The notes beneath the pieces are model-generated. The model had not been told where the DNA came from, ran no database searches, and saw nothing but the letters and a program-made list of their open reading frames with translations. Source: SMWC01 sp964466315 (lineage in GTDB: Bacteria > Pseudomonadota > Gammaproteobacteria > Steroidobacterales > Rariloculaceae). From it: 42,362 nt of DNA. The stretch is taken from assembly GCA_964466315.1 (NCBI GenBank), contig CAYXNS010000022.1:1-42362 (forward strand). The letters run 5' to 3'. Made by a program: the position numbers and the translations under genes. Each line of letters opens with the position of its first letter. The stretch's first letter is position 1. Of this stretch, positions 24,868 to 33,555 are shown piece by piece.

Positions 24868-25335
24868 GTCGATAAGTCTCCGCGGAGATTCCGCTCGTGA
24901 ACGCCTTGCCCCCTCCGGCCAGTACAGTCGATGATAGCGTTCTTGATCCCGTGGAATCTCTGAAGAATCGTCAAGCGTACTAATCATTCTCAACAAGCGT
25001 CGCGCCATCTCCCGCGAGTCGGCCCCACCGGCCCTCCAGAATCGCCGCTTCCCAGCGCCAGCGCCAAGCCGGCCTGGCTCTTGCACGGGCGCTACAATGA
25101 GCGAAATGCTGAGATTTCACCCGATGGTCGCGGGATGGTACGGAGTTGTTATTGTCGAACCGGGACCACCCGAGCCGCTCGTGCCGAGGGAGTGATGTTT
25201 CCCATGATGAAATGGATTCCGCGGAATGGCGCTCGCCTGTAGATAACCGCGTGACATGTAGTTTCCACGACAGCGTATAATCTCGTCGAAGTGTCCACAC
25301 ACGACAGCCAGCCGTTGGCGAAATAGGAGCCCCCG
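24868..25335. other. Divergent intergenic region
   Basis: This 468-base gap separates the leftward cytochrome peroxidase gene from the rightward FAD oxidoreductase gene. No protein-like frame with a start is seen. It holds a promoter for the rightward gene (25251-25281) and a ribosome site AGGAG at about 25325-25329. Confidence 0.4.
25251..25281 (+). promoter_or_regulatory. Sigma70-type promoter for the FAD oxidoreductase operon
   Basis: A -35 GTGACA (five of six consensus bases, 25251-25256) and a perfect -10 TATAAT (25276-25281) are separated by 19 bases, slightly longer than optimal. The start would fall near 25288, giving a leader of about 48 bases before the ATG at 25336. Confidence 0.45.
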
Positions 25336-26961
25336 ATGACCTCGACCACTCGGCGAAAATTTATAAAGAACACGGCCTCGCTTGCGCCGCTCGCGCTGAT
25401 GCCAGCAACCGGGAAGGCTCAGCAGCTCGCTCAGGCCTCCGGCGAGCAATTCGACTACATCATCGCTGGGGCCGGTCACAATAGTCTCCTGTCCGGTGCT
25501 TATCTCGCAAAAGCGGGCAACTCGGTGCTCGTGCTCGACGGCCGCGCGATGATCGGCGGCGGCGTCAAGACCGCCGAGGTCCTGTTGCCGGGATTCAAAG
25601 AGGATCTGTGTTCCACGGTCCACAGCGGCTACGCGGCCAACCCGGCCTATCGTGACAACGAGATCGACCTCAGCGATCACGGTTACGAGCTCATGGATCC
25701 CGAGATCGTCGTCCACATCCCGTTCCTCGACGGCGCGTCGATCACGGTCTACCGGGACGACCTGGAACGCACGGCCGCGACGATCGAGAAGCTATCAAGG
25801 AAAGATGCGGACACGTACAGGCGCTTGACGCCGTCGCGGGCGAAGTATCTTGCCATGTCGCCGGCAGAACGCGCGCACTCGCGCGAAGCTACGTTCTGGC
25901 GCCGGCTCGGCGAGCTTTCGGGTTACGATGCGGCGCGTCAGATCTGGGAGAGCCCGCACGTCCAGGCCGCGAACCTCACGACCGGCCACTTCAGCGCCGT
26001 CCCCGGCAGCGATATTGGCACGGGCAGCCAGGCCGTCCAGCTCATCACCTATATGCGCGGACGCCCCATCCCCATCGGCGGGTCTGGAATGTTGGCCGAG
26101 GCTTTGGGAAGCTACATCGAGGCGCACGACGGTGTCGTCCTCACGAGCAAGCCCGTCGAGCAACTCATTATCGACCGGGGCCGATGTGCGGGCGTCGAGT
26201 GCAGCGACGGCAGCCAATACCGAGCGCGCAAGGGCGTCGTCACCACGATCCATATCATGCATCTCTACGAGATGGCGCCGCGCGAGCTGTGGGGCGAGGA
26301 GCTCACGGACATCGTCGAGATCTGGCAGCCGGAGCACGCCATGTTCGCGTTCACCTACGCGGTCTCGGCGCGGCCGGCCTATGCTTCATCGGAAGGGGGA
26401 ACGATCGAACCCTGCGAGGCCGCGATCCTCGATCGGCCGGAGAGCATCTTTACGTTGAATGCCGATCAGGCGAGCGGCGAACTCCATCTCGACGACTATC
26501 CGATCCAGGCCGTGCACCCTACGAACGTGGACTCGACTCGGGCACCGGCGGGGTACGGCTCCGTCAAGATCGAAGGAACCATACCGTATGCGCTCAAGGA
26601 GGGTCCTGCGCACTGGGACACGCTCAAGGAGCAGGTCGCCGATCGACTCATGACGCGTTATATGAGCCATACGGCGAACCTCTCGAAAGACGACATTCTT
26701 GCGAAGATACTCATGAGCCCGCTCGACATCGAGCGCATGAATCCGGCCATGTGGCGCGGGTGCGTGCATCAACGCTCGCGGACATTCGCTAACTGGACGC
26801 CGTACCGCCTGCCGATTCCCGGCCTCTATCACACGGGCGGCTGTACGCAAGGCGGAGGTTCCGTCACGGGCAGACCGGGCCGAGCGGCGGCTGCCGCGGC
26901 CCTTGAGGACGACGGCAAGTCGATCGATGAGGTTGGCGCCCGGCGGACTCGCAGAGGATAA
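25336..26961 (+). CDS. Tat-exported FAD oxidoreductase, CrtI/PYROXD2-like
   Basis: The 541-aa protein starts with a twin-arginine signal (TTRRKFIKN, hydrophobic stretch to about 28), so it is probably exported folded with its flavin. A Rossmann FAD-binding motif follows (DYIIAGAGHNS) and the second strand LVLDGRAMIGGG is typical of phytoene desaturase-like amine/carotenoid oxidoreductases. The C-terminal FAD loop is present (GLYHTGGCTQGGGSVTG). Family members desaturate or isomerise polyenes or oxidise amines. The substrate is unknown. It precedes a pentaheme cytochrome gene, which could accept its electrons. Confidence 0.82.
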   Translation: MTSTTRRKFIKNTASLAPLALMPATGKAQQLAQASGEQFDYIIAGAGHNSLLSGAYLAKAGNSVLVLDGRAMIGGGVKTAEVLLPGFKEDLCSTVHSGYAANPAYRDNEIDLSDHGYELMDPEIVVHIPFLDGASITVYRDDLERTAATIEKLSRKDADTYRRLTPSRAKYLAMSPAERAHSREATFWRRLGELSGYDAARQIWESPHVQAANLTTGHFSAVPGSDIGTGSQAVQLITYMRGRPIPIGGSGMLAEALGSYIEAHDGVVLTSKPVEQLIIDRGRCAGVECSDGSQYRARKGVVTTIHIMHLYEMAPRELWGEELTDIVEIWQPEHAMFAFTYAVSARPAYASSEGGTIEPCEAAILDRPESIFTLNADQASGELHLDDYPIQAVHPTNVDSTRAPAGYGSVKIEGTIPYALKEGPAHWDTLKEQVADRLMTRYMSHTANLSKDDILAKILMSPLDIERMNPAMWRGCVHQRSRTFANWTPYRLPIPGLYHTGGCTQGGGSVTGRPGRAAAAAALEDDGKSIDEVGARRTRRG

Positions 26962-27021
26962 CCCCGGATGACGAGGGGAACCTGGCCATTTGAAGATAAA
27001 AAGGGCGGGAGTAGATCAGTA

Positions 27022-27606
27022 ATGAACCGAAACTCACACGGTGTTCGCGTCATGTTGGCCTGCACTGCTTTCACAGCGCTTCTGTTGGCACTAACGCTCA
27101 GTGCGTGGGCGCAGCAGTCCGTAGTGGCCCAGGAAGTTCTGGATAACTTCGCGGCGCATCCCGCGCCGGAGCAGCCGATACCCTACAGCCACGAGGTCCA
27201 CCTCGCTCTCGGCCTAGTCTGCGAGATGTGCCACACGAATCCGGAACCGGGCGCGCAGATGGGATACCCCGCGACCGCCATCTGCATGTCCTGCCACACA
27301 GCGATTGCCGCCGACCAGCCCTCGATCATGCAGCTTGCGGAATTCTCTGCCGCTGCAGAGCCGATTCCCTGGGTACCCGTCTACCAGGTGCTCACCGGTG
27401 TCACCTGGGCGCATGAACCACACGCTGCGGCCGGCGTTCAATGCGGCGCCTGCCACGGTGACGTCGCGCAACTCGACGAGATGGCAATGACCACGAGTGT
27501 GACCGCGATGGCGAGCTGTATCAGCTGCCACGAGGCGCGCGCGGCGAACACGGCGTGTGCGACCTGTCATTCTTGGCCGCTGGACACGGTGTCAGTAACC
27601 CCCTGA
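27022..27606 (+). CDS. Periplasmic pentaheme cytochrome c (ActA/c7-like)
   Basis: The 194-aa protein has a signal peptide (ending SAWAQQ) and five CxxCH heme sites: 67-71, 88-92, 141-145, 166-170 and 179-183. The opening QPIPYSHEVHLALGLVCEMC and the later PIPWVPVY match the pentaheme class seen in ActA of alternative complex III and related c7-type cytochromes. Here it is a small free-standing protein without the other complex subunits. I chose the ATG at 27022, ten bases behind GGGAG. Its TGA overlaps the ATG of the YeeE/YedE gene (TGATG), so the two are coupled. Confidence 0.88.
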   Translation: MNRNSHGVRVMLACTAFTALLLALTLSAWAQQSVVAQEVLDNFAAHPAPEQPIPYSHEVHLALGLVCEMCHTNPEPGAQMGYPATAICMSCHTAIAADQPSIMQLAEFSAAAEPIPWVPVYQVLTGVTWAHEPHAAAGVQCGACHGDVAQLDEMAMTTSVTAMASCISCHEARAANTACATCHSWPLDTVSVTP

Positions 27607-28754
27607 TGAACCTGCGTACGATCGGCGTCGGAGTGGCGCTGAGTTTCACGATTGCCATTTACCTTGCGCAGACGTTCGGCTGGCGACAAGGCGCTCTGCT
27701 CATGGTCGGCGTCGGCGCGGGACTCGCGTTGTATCACGCCGCGTTCGGCTTCACGTCCGCATGGCGTAACGTCGTGACCAGCGGTCGCGGCGCGGGGCTG
27801 CGGGCGCAGTTACTGATGTTGGCCGTAACCACGTTGGTGTTCCTTCCGTTGCTGTCCGGCGGTCAGCTCTGGGGAACCGAGCTCAGCGGTAACGTCCGAC
27901 CGCTGAACGTGTCGGTCCTCGTCGGCGCGTTCCTGTTCGGTATCGGCATGCAGCTCGGCGGCGGGTGCGCCTCGGGGACGCTGTTCACGGCCGGCGGCGG
28001 CAGTATCCGGATGATCGTCACGCTCGCGGCGTTCATCGTGGGCTCCGCCTTGGGGGCCTTTCATCGGCCCTCATGGGAAGAGGCGCCGGGATACGGGCCG
28101 ATCTCGTTAATGGCCGAGTTCGGGTTCTTCGGCGCGCTCGCGATGACGCTGGCGTTACTCACATCGATATGGGCAGGTTCCACTCTCATCGAACGCCGCC
28201 GTCATGGAAGCGTGCAAGGCCTGGGCGGCGGTATGTCCGGACGGGCTTGGTTGCAGGGACCCTGGCCCCTGGCCGCGGGCGCGATGGGGCTTGTGCTCGT
28301 CAATATCGCCACGCTGGTCCTGGCCGGGCGACCCTGGGGGATAACGTCGGGATTCGCGCTATGGGGCTCGAAGATTGCCGCTGCGCTCGGCGTAGACGTT
28401 GCGGCCTGGCCTTACTGGCAATCGGCAACTGCGGCTGCGACTCTCGAGTCGAGTGTGTTCGGGGACATCACCTCCGTCATGAACTTCGGGATCGTTCTCG
28501 GCGCCTTGATGGCAGCCGGATTGGCGGGGCGGTTCGCACTCGTGTGGCGTGTGCCGGCCCGGTCGCTCATTGCCGCGATAATCGGTGGCGTACTGCTCGG
28601 TTACGGCGCGCGTATCGCTTATGGCTGCAATATCGGTGCGTACTTCAGCGGCGTGTCGTCTACGAGCGTGCACGGCTGGGCCTGGTTCGTTGCCGCTTTC
28701 GTGGGAAGTGCTTTTGGTACGCGATTGCGACCCGTGTTCGGCCTGGCTAACTGA
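27606..28754 (+). CDS. YeeE/YedE (TsuA-type) sulfur-compound transporter
   Basis: The 382-aa inner-membrane protein has about ten hydrophobic helices and the two pseudo-symmetric Cys signatures of the family: GGGCASGTLF (Cys121) and YGCNIGAYF (Cys341). In characterised TsuA, conserved Cys residues relay thiosulfate across the membrane. It is a full-length fused two-half protein. It lies between a pentaheme cytochrome and a DsrE-like gene, which points to uptake or handling of reduced sulfur. Its ATG overlaps the previous stop. Confidence 0.9.
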   Translation: MNLRTIGVGVALSFTIAIYLAQTFGWRQGALLMVGVGAGLALYHAAFGFTSAWRNVVTSGRGAGLRAQLLMLAVTTLVFLPLLSGGQLWGTELSGNVRPLNVSVLVGAFLFGIGMQLGGGCASGTLFTAGGGSIRMIVTLAAFIVGSALGAFHRPSWEEAPGYGPISLMAEFGFFGALAMTLALLTSIWAGSTLIERRRHGSVQGLGGGMSGRAWLQGPWPLAAGAMGLVLVNIATLVLAGRPWGITSGFALWGSKIAAALGVDVAAWPYWQSATAAATLESSVFGDITSVMNFGIVLGALMAAGLAGRFALVWRVPARSLIAAIIGGVLLGYGARIAYGCNIGAYFSGVSSTSVHGWAWFVAAFVGSAFGTRLRPVFGLAN

Positions 28755-28792
28755 TAGGACTCCTGGTTTAGTCGTTATTGAAGGAAATCGTT

Positions 28793-29341
28793 ATGAAGAC
28801 ATGGTTAACCGTTATAGCGGCCGCGGCCGCTCTCGTGGGGTCGTCGAACCTGGTATTTGCTCAGTCGGCGGAGACGCTGCCCGTGCCGGGCTACGACGCA
28901 GCGAGAGACGTACCCGGCTCGTACGAGTTACCCGATCCCGGCATGGTTCACAAAGTCGTCTTCGATGTCGCGACCGGGGCTGCGACCGTCGATGAAGTGA
29001 ATCCCTGGCTGCCGGCGATCGCGCGATACGTCAACACGCTGGCGAAGCATGGCGTGCCGGCGGAGAATCGCAAGGTCGCCGTCGTGCTTCATCAGGGATC
29101 GACCGAGATCATTCTCGATAACGAGACGTTCAAAGAGCACAATGACGGCGCCGACAATCCGAATATCGAGCTCATCCAGAATCTCGCCAACGCGGGCGTC
29201 GCGTTCCACGTCTGCGGTCAGGCCGTGCTCGGCCGGGAGATCGATCCGGAAACGATCCAGCCTGAGATCCAACTCGACCTCTGGGCGCTCACGACGCTGA
29301 TTCAGCTACAGCTCGACGACTACGCCCTGATCGGCGGCTAA
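28793..29341 (+). CDS. Secreted DsrE-family protein
   Basis: The 182-aa product is started at the ATG at 28793, seven bases behind AAGGA. It has a signal peptide (to about 24, LVFAQ) and a DsrE/DsrF-like alpha/beta domain with the motif KVAVVLHQGS and a single conserved Cys in VAFHVCGQA (about residue 142). DsrE-like proteins bind or transfer sulfur through that Cys. An exported form beside a YeeE/YedE transporter suggests a periplasmic sulfur carrier delivering substrate. That role is inferred. Confidence 0.85.
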   Translation: MKTWLTVIAAAAALVGSSNLVFAQSAETLPVPGYDAARDVPGSYELPDPGMVHKVVFDVATGAATVDEVNPWLPAIARYVNTLAKHGVPAENRKVAVVLHQGSTEIILDNETFKEHNDGADNPNIELIQNLANAGVAFHVCGQAVLGREIDPETIQPEIQLDLWALTTLIQLQLDDYALIGG

Positions 29342-29398
29342 ACGACGCGGACGGGGATGCGGGGGAGCCATAGCTCCTCCGCGCCGGTATCTCAAACG

Positions 29399-30691
29399 CT
29401 ACTGCATATTGGCGAGTTGCTGGAGCAGTTCGCCGCGCGGGCTGTCGGCGGGCACGAATCTCTGTACGCGTTCGCCGGCAAAGACTTCGCCGGTGTAAAT
29501 GTTGCCGCCCGAGTCCACGGCGATCATGTGCAGGCCGTAGAACTGGCCGCCACTGTCCCCCATGTTGCCCATCTGGCCGACGAGATTGCCGTTCTGGCGA
29601 TCGACAAACCAGATCCGGTTGTTCGTGAGATCCGAGATGTAGAGGTGGCGCTGCTCGGGATCGGGCGAGAACGCCACGCCGCCCGTCGAGCCGCCCCCGC
29701 CTGTGGTGGGCGCGAGAATGAATTCCTTCAGGAACTGTCCGTCTTTCGTCGTGACGTGGATCCGGTTCGCGTTCCGGTCTGCCGCGTACACGAGGCCGTC
29801 GTTGGAGACGTTCAAGGTGAGATGCCCGGCGAAATCCCGCGGCATCGGGCCGTTGGCCGTATAAGCATGGTCCGCGTCGTCGGTGCTGATCTCTGCCAGC
29901 GGCCGCCCGTAGGCGCCCCAACCCCGCTTGAATTCGAACGTGTCGAGATCGAAGACGAGCACGCGGCCGCCGAGGTAGTTATCGGCGACATACACTTCAT
30001 TGTCTTCCTCGATAATCCGGATCTCCTCGAGGCCGCCGACGATCATCGGAGTCTCCGGCGGATACTTCTCGCGGAACGCGGCGCTTTCAGCCTGTTCCCG
30101 TGCTTCTTCCGCCGCTACCTCCGCAGGGTCGCGTGGCGCCTGTGGCAGAAATCCGGCAACGGGCCCGCGGCCGCCCTGGCCTGGTTCGCGGACGATGGGA
30201 GCCGGAAGTCCGACTTGGCCGCCGCCCTCTCTCTCGGGCGTGCGCGCGATCTCGGCCACGACTTCCCCGGTACGCGGATCGTATTTCCGCACCGTATCCT
30301 GCCCTAGATAGACGAAGCCTTCGTCATCCACATCCATGCCGTGTCCTTGCGGCGCGTCGAAGGAGCCGATGACGTTGCCGGCGCGGTCGAAGTGGATCAT
30401 CGACGGTGGCCGAACGCAGCACACCGAGATCGGTGGCGTGGGTTCGGCGCGGAGTTCGAGGGATGTCAGGTCGTTCGGGCGATTGTAGGCCCATACGTTG
30501 TCGTTGCTGTCGACCGCGAGTCCGGTGACGCCGCCGATCTTCCAGTTGTTCGGTAGCGGCTTCGGCCAAGTCGGATCGAACAGGTAGCTGGGCGCGGTCT
30601 GAGCTTGAGCTTCCCCGGCTATATACAGGCTCGCGAATGCCGTACTGGCGAAGAGCGTGAGCACGATGCCGATTCTTGGATTTTCCCTCAT
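29399..30691 (-). CDS. Secreted NHL-repeat beta-propeller protein
   Basis: The 430-aa protein has a signal peptide (to about 30, AGEAQAQ) and several NHL-type repeats (GVTGLAVDSNDNVWAYNR, GMDVDDEGFVYLGQ, LNVSNDGLVYAADRNANRI, MIAVDSGGNIYTGEVF). An Ala/Glu/Pro-rich insertion of about 60 residues (EVAAEEAREQAESAAFREKY) interrupts the propeller. Peptidyl-alpha-hydroxyglycine lyase-like and sensor NHL proteins share this fold, but no catalytic residues are evident. GAGGGG lies nine bases before the ATG. It probably acts as a binding or scaffolding protein in the periplasm. Confidence 0.82.
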   Translation of the reverse strand: MRENPRIGIVLTLFASTAFASLYIAGEAQAQTAPSYLFDPTWPKPLPNNWKIGGVTGLAVDSNDNVWAYNRPNDLTSLELRAEPTPPISVCCVRPPSMIHFDRAGNVIGSFDAPQGHGMDVDDEGFVYLGQDTVRKYDPRTGEVVAEIARTPEREGGGQVGLPAPIVREPGQGGRGPVAGFLPQAPRDPAEVAAEEAREQAESAAFREKYPPETPMIVGGLEEIRIIEEDNEVYVADNYLGGRVLVFDLDTFEFKRGWGAYGRPLAEISTDDADHAYTANGPMPRDFAGHLTLNVSNDGLVYAADRNANRIHVTTKDGQFLKEFILAPTTGGGGSTGGVAFSPDPEQRHLYISDLTNNRIWFVDRQNGNLVGQMGNMGDSGGQFYGLHMIAVDSGGNIYTGEVFAGERVQRFVPADSPRGELLQQLANMQ

Positions 30692-30792
30692 GATGTTTCC
30701 CCTCGATCGATTATAGGGTTTGACTTGGAGTCTAGCCCTCCGCAGCTAGAACGGTCAATCGGCCGGTTGCCGGGCTTCGCGCCGTTGGCAGC

Positions 30793-31021
30793 GATGTACG
30801 AACGAATCGTGCGGCGCAACCCCGCACCCGTCATTCCGATCGCGCTCCAGGGCCTTGCGGACAGCTTGTTCGCGCGCGGTAGCGGCCGCTCACTACGAAA
30901 CTTCTCGTGGTTGTTGTGGGCCAAGATCGCTTTACTCATCGGAACACCCGTACAACCGGAGGCTGTCACCGCGGCCGGTCTCAGAGCGGATGTGGCGCGG
31001 TTACTGGGTGAAACCGAGTAG
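30793..31021 (+). pseudogene. C-terminal relic of a PlsC-domain acyltransferase
   Basis: The frame ending at the TAG at 31019-31021 reads VRRNPAPVIPIALQGLADSL, then WAKIALLIGTPVQPEAVTA. This is the end of the acyltransferase domain found in MFS-fused or Aas-type lysophospholipid acyltransferases. The catalytic NHxxxxD and FPEGTR parts are absent. The upstream frame overlaps the leader and start of the divergent NHL gene. It is a gene tail without its head. Confidence 0.55.
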
Positions 31022-31196
31022 TCTCGTACGACATAAGCCCCTCTCGCGGCAAACTGCGGGCCAGTTCTCAATGCGCACACTAGCCACGGTGTATAAGAAT
31101 TCGCGTCATCTGGTACACGATCGAGCGCCGTTTCTCGCGATAGGTCTCTCGATTGGTTGCTCGAGTTGTTACTCGATTTATTGGGAGGTTTTCTAC

Positions 31197-31457
31197 ATGC
31201 GAAACAAGGCTTCAGCAATTCTGTGCACGACGCTGAGCGTCATAGCACTCTCGTGGATATTCGGTGTATCGGTGGCCCAGCAGGCGCCAGCCGAAATCGG
31301 CCGCTACCAGTCGTCGACAAATCTCAAGCAGGATGGCCTGAACCGGATCTATGTCACCGTAATCGACACCACGACCGGTCAAGTCGTGCGTCGCGAGCGC
31401 CACAATCCGGGCGATTACGAGAAGGGTGGCTTTGCGTCTGAGTTGGCCATGCCCTAG
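31197..31457 (+). CDS. Small secreted protein of unknown function
   Basis: The 86-aa product has a signal peptide (to about 27, FGVSVAQQ) and a mature part of about 58 residues (IGRYQSSTNLKQDGLNRIYV). GGGAGG lies eight bases before the ATG, a strong ribosome site. No Cys and no known motif are seen in the mature part. It stands alone ahead of an M23 peptidase gene. Confidence 0.6.
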   Translation: MRNKASAILCTTLSVIALSWIFGVSVAQQAPAEIGRYQSSTNLKQDGLNRIYVTVIDTTTGQVVRRERHNPGDYEKGGFASELAMP

Positions 31458-31528
31458 CACGCCCCGGCGCGTTACAGACGCGTCGCCGTCCCGTAAACTA
31501 GACGTACTCGGGTTACGGAGTCGGTGGG

Positions 31529-32329
31529 ATGATTTCGCTAGCGCTGCTCGCAATGCTCGCGGCCGTGCAGGGTCAGGCATTGCAACTCGCCCAGCCACAC
31601 GAGGCCGGTCTGAGCGCGATCGATGTCTCCTGGGACGATCGACGGATACCCTATGTTCGAGTCGAGGGCGGCTGGTTCACGGTCATTGGTATCGATCTGG
31701 ATACCGAGGAGGGCGAGTACCCGCTTGAGCTTACTCTCGAGTACGAGGGTGGACGCGTCGAGACGCGTGAAGATCTCGTCCAGGTTCGTGGCAAGAGTTT
31801 TCCGACGACCGAACTGACGGTTGCACCTGGCTACGTCCAACTGAGCTCGGAAAATCAGGAGCGTGCTGCACGCGAGTCCCGTGAGATCGGCGCGATCTAC
31901 TCGATGCTGACACCCGACGCGTATTGGGCCGAGGCTTTCCAGGTGCCCATTCCAGGCACGACGGGGGGGCGCAATTTCGGCCACCGGCGGGTTTTCAACA
32001 GTGAGCCGCGTGCGCCGCATTCCGGCGCGGATCTGACGGCCGCGACGGGAACCGATATCCTCGCCGTTAACGCGGGCCGCGTCGTACTGGCGAAGAACTT
32101 GTTCTTTAGCGGTAACGCCGTGTTTATCGATCACGGCCTGGGCGTCTACTCGACCTATCTGCACCTTTCCGAGATACTCGTCGACCCTGGCTCGATGGTG
32201 GAGCGGGGGCAGGTGATCGGACTCGCGGGCGCGACCGGGCGTGTCACGGGCCCGCATCTGCACTGGGGTGTGCGGATCCTGAGCGCGCGCGTCGATCCGT
32301 TCACCCTATTGGATCTCGACGCGCTGTAG
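31529..32329 (+). CDS. M23 family (LytM) metallopeptidase
   Basis: The 266-aa secreted protein has a short signal peptide (ending near AAVQGQA), a beta-rich N-terminal region, and a LytM domain from about 160. The zinc site is complete: HSGADL (the His and Asp of HxxxD) and HLHWG. Such enzymes cut peptidoglycan cross-links, or, when active, take part in cell separation or remodelling. All catalytic residues are present, so it is probably active rather than an activator such as EnvC. Its 3' end overlaps the convergent gene by 29 bases. Confidence 0.9.
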   Translation: MISLALLAMLAAVQGQALQLAQPHEAGLSAIDVSWDDRRIPYVRVEGGWFTVIGIDLDTEEGEYPLELTLEYEGGRVETREDLVQVRGKSFPTTELTVAPGYVQLSSENQERAARESREIGAIYSMLTPDAYWAEAFQVPIPGTTGGRNFGHRRVFNSEPRAPHSGADLTAATGTDILAVNAGRVVLAKNLFFSGNAVFIDHGLGVYSTYLHLSEILVDPGSMVERGQVIGLAGATGRVTGPHLHWGVRILSARVDPFTLLDLDAL

Positions 32330-33050
32330 GCAATAGGGACCCGGCCCCTGTTATTGGCTCGGGGCGCTCGCGGTCGATGCACTCGAAGTCGAGTAATTCG
32401 CCATCGTAACGTACCCACCGCTTCTCGATGACCCAAGGCTCTGTGAGCATGACCGGGTCCGTCAGGGTCATTCGTAGCGTCAAGTAGGTGTTGTCCTCGA
32501 CAAGGAAGTATTCCTCGAGGACGTTCGCTTCTTCACTCGTCCAGAAGAATCCAGTGCTCATGTTCAGGCCGGTCGCGAGGTCGCTGGTTTCGATGATGAG
32601 ACTGCCATCCTCGTAGCGACCGACCGAACGTCCCATGAGCGTGTGCGGCACATCAGGATCGGCATCCTGCTCGGTGAGCTGCACGATTCTCGTCGTCGCC
32701 CACTCCTCGTAGCTGATTGCCACGAAGTCGCCGTGCAATTCAAAATTTATCGGATAGGGACTCAATATCACTCGAACGGCGCCAGGATGTTCGCAACGTG
32801 CGGCCGGGTCATCGGCGGGATCGAATACCGCCATCAACGCCTCGCCATGCTCTGAAAGCACGCGCGGCGACTCTTGTAATACACGGCCCGTGTTGCCGCT
32901 GCGATCCTGCGTACGCCACCAATTGCCCGATAGGTCGGGAACGGCATCCTGCGCCAACGTCGATGACGCGCTGCCGAGTAGTGCAATCATGACCGACAGA
33001 ATGCTTATCGACCGAACGGAGCGATTCTGTGTGATCTTTGCTGTTGCCAT
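32301..33050 (-). CDS. Secreted conserved protein of unknown function
   Basis: I start the product (about 249 aa) at the ATG complementary to 33048-33050, because a signal peptide follows (ISILSVMIALLGSASSTLAQ). The mature domain is beta-rich, with a repeated Tyr/Thr pattern (TYLTLRMTLTDPVMLTEPW, then KRWVRYDGELLDFECIDRE) common in hypothetical proteins of marine proteobacteria. The last 17 or so residues (TGAGSLLPTARRD) are read from a dispersed repeat copy at 32332-32352, so the native C-terminus probably lay just before it. Confidence 0.65.
   Translation of the reverse strand: MATAKITQNRSVRSISILSVMIALLGSASSTLAQDAVPDLSGNWWRTQDRSGNTGRVLQESPRVLSEHGEALMAVFDPADDPAARCEHPGAVRVILSPYPINFELHGDFVAISYEEWATTRIVQLTEQDADPDVPHTLMGRSVGRYEDGSLIIETSDLATGLNMSTGFFWTSEEANVLEEYFLVEDNTYLTLRMTLTDPVMLTEPWVIEKRWVRYDGELLDFECIDRERPEPITGAGSLLPTARRDPIG
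32332..32352 (-). repeat. Dispersed palindromic repeat, copy 4 (inverted)
   Basis: On the minus strand this reads AACAGGGGCCGGGTCCC with a short A/T end, near-identical to copy 3. It starts directly behind the M23 peptidase stop and forms the 3' end of the convergent reading frame. Confidence 0.6.
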
Positions 33051-33111
33051 GTACCTAACTCCAGACAGGGGCGTCATTTCAACCGGCCGATGTAAGACAT
33101 GCGGTCGTTCG

Positions 33112-33291
33112 TTAACGATTATCGGCAATCTGCACCGTGAACTGAGGACCGTGCGAATCTCCTTCCAGCTTCTCTATCATATCAGCGATATTCGAGGCGA
33201 AGCCTTCGTGAACCACGGTCAGGAAGTTGGCACCAACATGTTTGCTGGCCGTGGCCATCTGTCCGCTACACTGATGGACCATGGCTGACAT
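33112..33291 (-). CDS. Putative 59-residue soluble protein
   Basis: The frame from the ATG complementary to 33289-33291 (AAGG lies five bases upstream) reads MSAMVHQCSGQMATASKHVG and goes on in regular helical style, ending FTVQIADNR. No signal and no membrane helix are present. It has the composition of a real protein but matches nothing I recognise. It could also be the tail of a lost gene, although a clean ATG and ribosome site argue for an intact small gene. Confidence 0.4.
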   Translation of the reverse strand: MSAMVHQCSGQMATASKHVGANFLTVVHEGFASNIADMIEKLEGDSHGPQFTVQIADNR

Positions 33292-33555
33292 CGTGGCCTT
33301 TTACGACATTAGTGAACGCGATTGCTTTAGAAAACTCGCACAGCTGGCCTGGGTATTCGATCTCCTGAACAACGACCATTCATCTCTGCCGCTGGAGAAG
33401 CGCGGGGGCGTCACCACGGTGACGGCGGTGTGCGGCTGGCAATATGGGGTACTCCACCCGCTCCGCAATGCGTCCGGGTAACTCGTTCTCGATGGATTTG
33501 GGGTCGTCTGAGTGTGTGCGACCGACTGTCAGCTCAACCGGTCGGTAATAACCGT
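33292..33555. other. Spacer with decayed-looking coding traces
   Basis: No intact gene is seen. On the minus strand about 33430-33545 reads VELTVGRTHSDDPKSIENEL and further RIAERVEYPI, which has protein-like composition. The stretch has no start of its own and lies directly behind the acylase stop. It may be relic coding DNA. Confidence 0.3.

Noticed and set aside
24868..25086. N-terminal extension of the cytochrome c peroxidase
   Set aside because: The added 73 residues are Arg-rich and precede a proper signal peptide and ribosome site at 24867.
32206..32217. GGGGGCAGGT string resembling the complement of the IS terminal repeat
   Set aside because: It lies inside the conserved LytM domain of the M23 peptidase and only ten bases match; chance similarity.
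33281..33481. Plus-strand 66-codon frame
   Set aside because: No ribosome site, no recognisable pattern, and it overlaps more protein-like minus-strand traces.
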